Origin: Streptomyces sp. NBC_00704
GTDB lineage: Bacteria; Actinomycetota; Actinomycetes; Streptomycetales; Streptomycetaceae
Reading direction: 5' to 3'
NCBI RefSeq assembly: GCF_036226605.1
Contig: NZ_CP109000.1
Coordinates: 4,522,501-4,586,500 of the forward strand
Length of the DNA: 64,000 bases
Shown: positions 56,068-64,000 of the stretch, one piece after another
Numbering within the stretch: position 1 is the first letter of the stretch
How the letters are laid out: every line of letters begins with the position of its first letter
Position numbers and translations under genes: made by a program
Notes under the pieces: model-generated
Database searches by the model: none
What the model was told of the DNA's origin: nothing
The model's input: the letters and a program-made list of their open reading frames with translations, nothing else

Positions 56068-56406
56068 GTGGCACAGAAGGTTCAGGTCCTTCTTGTCGAT
56101 GACCTCGACGGCGGCGAGGCGGACGAGACCGTGACGTTCGCGCTGGACGGCAAGACGTACGAGATCGATCTCACGACCACCAATGCCGACAAGCTGCGTG
56201 GACTTCTCGAGCCCTACGTGAAGGGCGGCCGCCGCACCGGCGGGCGTGCTTCCGGCGGGCGCGGAAAGACGCGTGCGGCTTCCGGCGGCGGCAGCCAGGA
56301 CACCGCTCAGATCCGCGCGTGGGCGAAGGAGAACGGTTTCGAGGTCAATGACCGCGGCCGAGTTCCGGCGACCATTCGCGAGGCCTACGAGAAGGCCAAC
56401 GGCTGA
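56068..56406 (+). CDS. lsr2: Lsr2-family nucleoid-associated protein
   Basis: 112 residues. The N-terminal oligomerisation part is AQKVQVLLVDDLDGGEADETVTFALDGKTYEIDL; a Gly/Arg/Ser linker leads to the DNA-binding part QIRAWAKENGFEVNDRGRVPATIREAYEKANG, whose RGR loop inserts in the minor groove of AT-rich DNA. It silences foreign and specialised-metabolite genes. GTG 56068 follows AAAGG by 7 nt; ATG 56053 upstream would put that site in the gene. It overlaps the converging gene by 22 bp. Confidence 0.95.
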   Translation: MAQKVQVLLVDDLDGGEADETVTFALDGKTYEIDLTTTNADKLRGLLEPYVKGGRRTGGRASGGRGKTRAASGGGSQDTAQIRAWAKENGFEVNDRGRVPATIREAYEKANG

Positions 56407-57266
56407 GGGCACGCGCGCCGCAGCCGGACACGGTGACAATGCGTCGCCAGCGTGTCCACCAGCCGTACGAGATCGGGGGCGCCCCCAACGCCCCCCGACG
56501 CCGACATCGTCGGCAGCGAGTCCTCGACCTCGCGCCCTGCCACGGGGGGCCGCAGCCAGACGGCGGCCCCCTGCACCGGCCCGGGGCGGCACGGTCCCGG
56601 AACGCGGTCCGGGGAACGGCCCGGCGGGCGTGCGGGCGGCGGCGCCTCGACGGTCCCGCCCTCGCCGATCGCCGTCAGGTCCAGCGGCAACGCGCCCCAG
56701 TCCAGCCAGCGCAGGATGCCCGGCACCTCGTCCGCGCCGCCCGCCGCCACCAGCAGCCGCATCCGGTCGCCCCGCACGGCCACCGGAGAGTCCGGCGCCA
56801 GGCGTCGCAGCGCGGCGAAGCCCGCCTCGGCCGGCACGTCCAGGACGTCGAAGCGCTCACCCACCGAAAGTCGTACCGGCGATCCGGGCACGGTCGTCCA
56901 GCCCAGTTCGTTCTCGTACCAGCCGCGGATCCGGTCCTCGGAACCGGCCGAACCCGCCGGGCCGGCCGAACCCGCCGGGCCGGCCGAACCCGCCGGGCCG
57001 GCCGCACCATCGGGGTCGAGCGGCCGCCGGGGGACGGGGACCGTGGTGATCGCGGCGGCGGCCGGGCGGGCGAGCGGGGGAACTGAGCCAACCATGCCAA
57101 GTGCAACCGCGGAAAAGGCCCGCAAGTTACGCTGGGTGTTTCTGTGACTGCACAGGGTTCCGGCAGGGGAGGCGGGTACGGGTGCGGGGAGACGCAAGGT
57201 TGTTCGCCCGTAGCGGAGGGAACGGGGCCGTACGGCATGGACTGTCAGTCCCGGCGGGTAAGACAT
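56385..57266 (-). CDS. Hypothetical protein between lsr2 and clpC
   Basis: About 293 residues by the first plausible ATG (57266), which is not well supported; later starts near 57100 are possible. The C-terminal about 190 residues look ordered and conserved in the way of the S. coelicolor neighbour of lsr2: SPVRLSVGERFDVLDVPAEAGFAALRRLAPDSPVAVRGDRMRLLVAAGG, LRWLDWGALPLDLTAIGEGGTVEAP and APDLVRLVDTLATHCHRVRLRR. This region resembles the regulatory or bifunctional DNA primase/polymerase N-terminal family, weakly. Before it lies an 18-bp repeat coding Gly-Pro-Ala-Gly-Ser-Ala (56950-57005). Confidence 0.6.
   Translation of the reverse strand: MSYPPGLTVHAVRPRSLRYGRTTLRLPAPVPASPAGTLCSHRNTQRNLRAFSAVALGMVGSVPPLARPAAAAITTVPVPRRPLDPDGAAGPAGSAGPAGSAGPAGSAGSEDRIRGWYENELGWTTVPGSPVRLSVGERFDVLDVPAEAGFAALRRLAPDSPVAVRGDRMRLLVAAGGADEVPGILRWLDWGALPLDLTAIGEGGTVEAPPPARPPGRSPDRVPGPCRPGPVQGAAVWLRPPVAGREVEDSLPTMSASGGVGGAPDLVRLVDTLATHCHRVRLRRACPQPLAFS
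57202..57215 (+). promoter_or_regulatory. Candidate ClgR-type site upstream of clpC
   Basis: GTTCGC-CCGTA-GCG, with half-sites like those reported for ClgR, the regulator of clp genes in actinobacteria. It lies about 310 bp before the clpC start. The match is from memory of the motif, and the spacing to a promoter is not clear. Confidence 0.35.
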
Positions 57267-57525
57267 CCCTAGTGGGAGGGGGCGACACGCAGGAAAGGCG
57301 GTCTCACGTTCGCCATCGGCGTACTGGCGACTGGGGTATCTGCCTGGCCTGCGGGAACATCGTCTCGCACCATCGGGTTGGAGCAGATGTCGGCGTTCGG
57401 GGTCAGGAGGCCATCGACGGTGTCGGCAGTTGGAATGAGCGGTCCCCGCTTGCGGGACTAAGCTGCGGAAGGACAGGGAGGGGAAGTTCCCCCCACTGCC
57501 TGACCGCTCTGAGGAGCGATTAACG

Positions 57526-60051
<2,526 letters not shown>

Positions 60052-60071
60052 CCCTCCCGGGTCGAGCCGAA

Positions 60072-60107
60072 GAGAGGGGCCGGTGCTTTCCAGCACCGGC
60101 CCCTCTC
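60072..60107 (+). terminator. Rho-independent type terminator after clpC
   Basis: A 16-bp perfect stem: GAGAGGGGCCGGTGCT (60072-60087) with AGCACCGGCCCCTCTC (60092-60107), loop TTCC. There is no T-run. Being symmetrical, it may also serve the converging phosphatase gene. Confidence 0.9.
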
Positions 60108-60116
60108 GCATGCCCT

Positions 60117-60178
60117 GGTGGGTCAGGTGCGCGTGTCCTGGTGGCTCAGGAGGTGCGCGTGCCCTGGTGGCTCAGGAG
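60117..60178. repeat. Direct repeat, two and a half copies of a about 27-bp unit
   Basis: Units of the form gtgcgcgtgccctggtggctcagga follow each other, overlapping the end of the phosphatase gene. The first unit is shortened. It has no recognised role. Confidence 0.8.
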
Positions 60179-60840
60179 AGCTGGCCGTCGTAGTCGGGCA
60201 GCTTGTACGTCGTCTCGGCGTGGCCGCCCGACAGGTCGGTGGCGCTGTTGCCGACGTTCGCGATGATCGTGTAGCCCTTGGACTCGATGGTGACGCGCTG
60301 GGCGGTCTTGTAGGCGGCGACGTCCTTGAAGAGGTCCAGGAAGCCGCGCACGTACAGGCCGGAGACGTCGTAGCCGACGGTCTTGAGGTTGTAGTCGGTC
60401 ACCCCGGAGATGATGCCCGGGCGGGCGGTGACGAAGAACAGGGCGACGCCGTGCTCCTGCGCGTACCTGGCCACGTCGAGGACGGGCTTGTTGGCCGGGG
60501 CCGGGTAGTGGAAGCCGAAGTCGGACTCCAGGGTGGTGTTGTCGATGTCGAAGACGATCGCCTGCTTCTCGCCCGGCTTCGCCGCGGCGATGCGCTGCTT
60601 CAGGGCCGGCAGCGCCTGGTTCATCACGGCCTGGCAGTCCTGCTGCCAGGTGGCGTAGTCGACCTTCGCGGCCGCCGCGGAGGCGGTGGCCACCGTGGCG
60701 GTGGCCGCGCCGGAGACGGACACGGCGGAGGTGTCTGCCGTCGTCGCCGCCTGGGCGCCGGCCGGGAGGGCCAGCGCGGTGGCGGCCGCGGTCGCCACCG
60801 CGGTCAGGGCGATGCGGCGCGTCCAGGTGCCTCTGGTCAT
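60172..60840 (-). CDS. Secreted HAD-family acid phosphatase
   Basis: 222 residues. A Sec signal peptide (RRIALTAVATAAATALALPAGAQA, cut after AQA near residue 31) is followed by a Ser/Ala/Thr-rich spacer and a class B/plant acid-phosphatase-like HAD domain: AIVFDIDNTTLESDFGF (motif I, DxDxT-like), ALFFVTARPG (motif II) and NVGNSATDLSGGHA (motif IV region). It should act outside the cell on phosphomonoesters. ATG 60840 follows GAGAGGA. Confidence 0.9.
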   Translation of the reverse strand: MTRGTWTRRIALTAVATAAATALALPAGAQAATTADTSAVSVSGAATATVATASAAAAKVDYATWQQDCQAVMNQALPALKQRIAAAKPGEKQAIVFDIDNTTLESDFGFHYPAPANKPVLDVARYAQEHGVALFFVTARPGIISGVTDYNLKTVGYDVSGLYVRGFLDLFKDVAAYKTAQRVTIESKGYTIIANVGNSATDLSGGHAETTYKLPDYDGQLS

Positions 60841-60948
60841 GGGTGGGGGGTCCTCTCGCGTCCTTGCGCTACCGGTGTCGTGGACATGCTCATCGTTCGG
60901 AATGATCCGAGGGGAACCAGCGGGTTACTGGACGGTAGACGCGAACGA

Positions 60949-60989
60949 GACCCCGGTCACAGACCCGTGCACGTGACGTGACCGGGGTC
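60949..60989. promoter_or_regulatory. 12-bp inverted repeat between the phosphatase and peptidase genes
   Basis: GACCCCGGTCAC (60949-60960) and GTGACCGGGGTC (60978-60989) are perfect reverse complements, separated by 17 nt. The right arm is itself part of a small palindrome GTGACC-GG-GGTCAC (60978-60991). It lies in the 517-bp divergent interval, about 110 bp before the phosphatase start and 370 bp before the peptidase start. Confidence 0.65.
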
Positions 60990-60991
60990 AC

Positions 60992-61357
60992 AAGTGCCGT
61001 ACGGGGCACGGGAGTAGCCGCCGTCACATTCCGAAGTCCCTTGAGGCGGGGGGCCGGTGACATGCCGCACAGGTGGTTCGGGCCCTACTAGGCGGAATAG
61101 TCGCAGCGCATTTTCGGGCAAAACGGACGGGTGTGTGGCGTTCCGGATGCGCGAAGGGCTCATGGACCGGCCCGGTGTCGAAAGTGTCCGGAACGGGCGG
61201 TCTGTCAAGGACTGGGAAGTTTTGCGGTGAAGTACTAGCTTCCGTCGTAGATCACACGTTTGTGGGCCTGTGGGCCACCGGGTTACCAAGGGATGGCCAC
61301 CGCGGCGGAGGTTCCCGCCAGGTGGTTTCCGCTGTCCCCGATCCCATGAGGTCTTCG
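60992..61357 (+). other. Long 5' region of the M23 peptidase gene
   Basis: About 365 bp without a gene. It is less GC-rich around 61200-61290. I looked for a ydaO-type c-di-AMP riboswitch, common upstream of Streptomyces cell wall hydrolases, and did not recognise one; the conserved GGGUGAAUC-like and CAGCUAAC-like blocks are absent. Confidence 0.5.
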
Positions 61358-61939
61358 ATGTTCCAGCGCGTCACGTTCCGTTCTTCCCGTACGTCCCTGC
61401 TCCGCACCAGCGTGGCCGTCGGGGCCGCCGCAGTGGGCGCCTCGGTCGTGCTGGGGACCGGAGTGGCGTCCGCCGCCGCCCCCGCCGCCGCGCCGGCCGC
61501 CAAGAAGGCCGTCTCCGCCGCCTCCTGGATGGACCCGGTGAAGAAGTACACGCTGTCCGCCGGGTTCGCCCAGGCCGGCAAGATGTGGCAGTCCACCCAC
61601 AGCGGTCAGGACTTCGCCGTGCCGAGCGGCACCAAGGTCATGGCCGCGCACGGCGGCACCGTGGTGAAGGCCGGCGGCAACGGCGCCGGCGACGGCCCGG
61701 CCTACGGCAACGCCATCGTGATCAAGCACGCCAACGGCGTGTACTCGCAGTACGCCCACCTCTCGCGCATCGAGGTGAAGATCGGCCAGGTCGTGAAGAC
61801 CGGCCAGGAGATAGCGCGGTCCGGCAACACCGGCAACTCCAGCGGTCCGCACCTGCACTTCGAGATCCGCAAGACCGCCAACTACGGCTCGGCGATCAAC
61901 CCGGTCGCCTTCCTGCACGCCAAGGGCGTCAAGGTCTGA
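61358..61939 (+). CDS. Secreted M23 (LytM-type) peptidase
   Basis: 193 residues. Signal peptide (FRSSRTSLLRTSVAVGAAAVGASVVLGTGVASA, cut near residue 37), a short Ala/Pro/Lys spacer, then the M23 domain: SAGFAQAGKMWQSTHSGQDFAVPSGT (HxxxD zinc ligands), VIKHANGVYSQYAHLS and SGPHLHFEIR (HxH). It cuts glycyl or stem-peptide bonds of peptidoglycan. ATG 61358 is preceded by GAGG at 7 nt; ATG 61346, twelve bases earlier, is also possible. Confidence 0.92.
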   Translation: MFQRVTFRSSRTSLLRTSVAVGAAAVGASVVLGTGVASAAAPAAAPAAKKAVSAASWMDPVKKYTLSAGFAQAGKMWQSTHSGQDFAVPSGTKVMAAHGGTVVKAGGNGAGDGPAYGNAIVIKHANGVYSQYAHLSRIEVKIGQVVKTGQEIARSGNTGNSSGPHLHFEIRKTANYGSAINPVAFLHAKGVKV

Positions 61940-61975
61940 CCCCTGCGGGACCGGCGCGGTGACGCCGGTCCGCGA

Positions 61976-62563
61976 TCAGCCGCCGTGATGCGCCTGCGTC
62001 ACGAGATCGACGGCGACCTCCAGGACAGCGGCCCGCTTGTCCTCGGGGTCGCCGTCGAGGTCGTTCAGGAAGAACATCCCGGCGTGCAGCGTGAAGATGG
62101 CGCTCACGCAGCGGACCTGGTCGGTGAGGGGGGCCTCTGGGTCCATGATGATGTCGCGCAGGCCGCGCATGCGGTCCTTGAACGAGTCGCCGATCTGGAG
62201 CTCGCGCACCGTCGCCTGGTTCTCCTGCATGAAGCGGAAGAGCGGGGCCGCCTCGGACAGGGCCTTGCTGTAGCGCCGTACGAGTTCGTGCTTGGTCTCC
62301 AGGGTGTGCGGCTGCTCCCCGCCCCACTCGATCAGGTCTTCGATCGGTTTCGTCAGATCCGTGAAGATGCCGACGATGATCTCTTCCTTGGTCTTGAAGT
62401 GGTAGTACAGAGCCGCCTTGGTGACCTCCAGACGTTCCGCGATCTCGCGGAGGGAGGTCTTCTCGTAACCCTGCTCGGCGAACAGTTCGAGGGCCACGTC
62501 CTGGATGCGCTGGCGGGTGTTGCCGCGACGCTGCTGCTTGGTGCCGTCCATGGTGCGGTCCAT
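61976..62563 (-). CDS. TetR-family repressor
   Basis: 195 residues. The HTH is RQRIQDVALELFAEQGYEKTSLREIAERLEVTKAALYYHFKTKEEIIVGIF near the N-terminus; the C-terminal ligand domain is helical. It is divergent from an MFS pump gene, and three copies of one 24-bp operator lie between them, so it almost certainly represses the pump and itself. Start is ATG 62563 or ATG 62551 (MDGTKQQRRGN). Confidence 0.93.
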   Translation of the reverse strand: MDRTMDGTKQQRRGNTRQRIQDVALELFAEQGYEKTSLREIAERLEVTKAALYYHFKTKEEIIVGIFTDLTKPIEDLIEWGGEQPHTLETKHELVRRYSKALSEAAPLFRFMQENQATVRELQIGDSFKDRMRGLRDIIMDPEAPLTDQVRCVSAIFTLHAGMFFLNDLDGDPEDKRAAVLEVAVDLVTQAHHGG

Positions 62564-62589
62564 CCTCGTACTCCTAGGGCTCCCGCGAA

Positions 62590-62694
62590 ACTTACTTGCC
62601 GCCCGGCTAGTTCGACACCCTTAACTTACTTGACGACCGGCTAGTGACAGGGCTACCTTCCCAGTGTACTGAACTAGCCGGGCGGCAAGTAAGT
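62590..62694. promoter_or_regulatory. TetR/MFS control region with three operator copies and a promoter
   Basis: Copies: 62590-62613 (starts ACTTACTTGCCGCCCGGCTA), 62624-62647 (same direction, four or five changes) and 62671-62694 (perfect reverse complement of the first). Each copy is itself a near-palindrome, ACTAGCCG-GG-CGGCAAGT. A promoter for the MFS gene, TTGACG (62630-62635), 18 bp, TACCTT (62654-62659), has its -35 box in the middle copy and its transcription start just before the third. Confidence 0.85.
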
Positions 62695-62696
62695 AG

Positions 62697-64000
<1,304 letters not shown>

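Noticed and set aside
57270-57520. A small gene or tRNA in the clpC upstream region
   Set aside because: No cloverleaf, no CCA-type end and no credible small protein. It looks like a promoter region.
61190-61345. ydaO-type c-di-AMP riboswitch upstream of the M23 peptidase
   Set aside because: Looked for because such switches often precede Streptomyces cell wall hydrolases. The conserved blocks and pseudoknot partners were not found by eye.

Overview
The window is a 64 kb piece of a Streptomyces chromosome. This follows from the extreme GC bias at third codon positions, the many GTG starts, leaderless starts, and markers such as TipA, Lsr2, BlaI-like and DUF397/DUF5753 proteins. The gene order also matches, from memory, the S. 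coelicolor SCO3434-to-SCO3366 block (reversed). I could not run a search, so the species is not assigned.

Layout. 0-5 kb: a TPR protein tail, a DNA polymerase I-like enzyme without a 5' nuclease, a Clp_N/HTH protein with a two-operator leaderless promoter, a DUF2786 protein and a DUF4232 lipoprotein. 5-7.4 kb: minisatellites, a second lipoprotein, and the wreck of a zinc-independent ribosomal protein locus (rpsN, rpmB, cobW and rpsR remnants, all broken). 8.3-10.6 kb: a WhiJ-type regulatory trio (DUF397, SpoIIAB-like ATPase, XRE/DUF5753). 10.7-20.7 kb: aldehyde dehydrogenase, PadR, a ClC-glutamate decarboxylase operon divergent from tipA, YbjQ, DedA, ThrE-type exporter and pyrophosphatase. 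20.7-32.2 kb: dacB, a zinc metalloprotease, tilS, hpt and ftsH, then folE on the plus strand facing folP/NTF2-like/folB/folK/DUF3180 on the minus strand.

32-47 kb: a lysyltransferase-type membrane protein, a secreted-type esterase, a long disordered membrane protein, two PH-domain membrane proteins, a lone NuoD paralog next to a MidA/NDUFAF7-type methyltransferase, a two-component system, a TmrB-like ATPase, an ArsR-type regulator and a threonine aldolase-like lyase. 47.6-53.2 kb: one tightly overlapping NAD/CoA operon (DUF2520 protein, panC, nadB, nadC, coaX). 53.5-64 kb: small hypothetical proteins, a BlaI-family repressor, N-acetylglutamate synthase-like GNAT, lsr2, clpC, a secreted HAD phosphatase, an M23 peptidase, and a TetR repressor divergent from a drug-efflux MFS gene that runs off the window.

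Themes: housekeeping cofactor pathways (folate, NAD, CoA), proteolysis (FtsH, ClpC, Clp_N protein), acid and drug stress (ClC/Gad, TipA, TetR/MFS), and many genes whose start codon sits 6-7 nt after a -10 hexamer, implying leaderless mRNAs. No rRNA, tRNA, CRISPR array, insertion sequence or prophage was seen. The most unusual points are the coherent decay of the zinc-independent ribosomal locus, the NuoD-paralog/MidA pairing with the target arginine kept, a shared 16-bp inverted element within the WhiJ-type trio, and the three-operator TetR/MFS control region.
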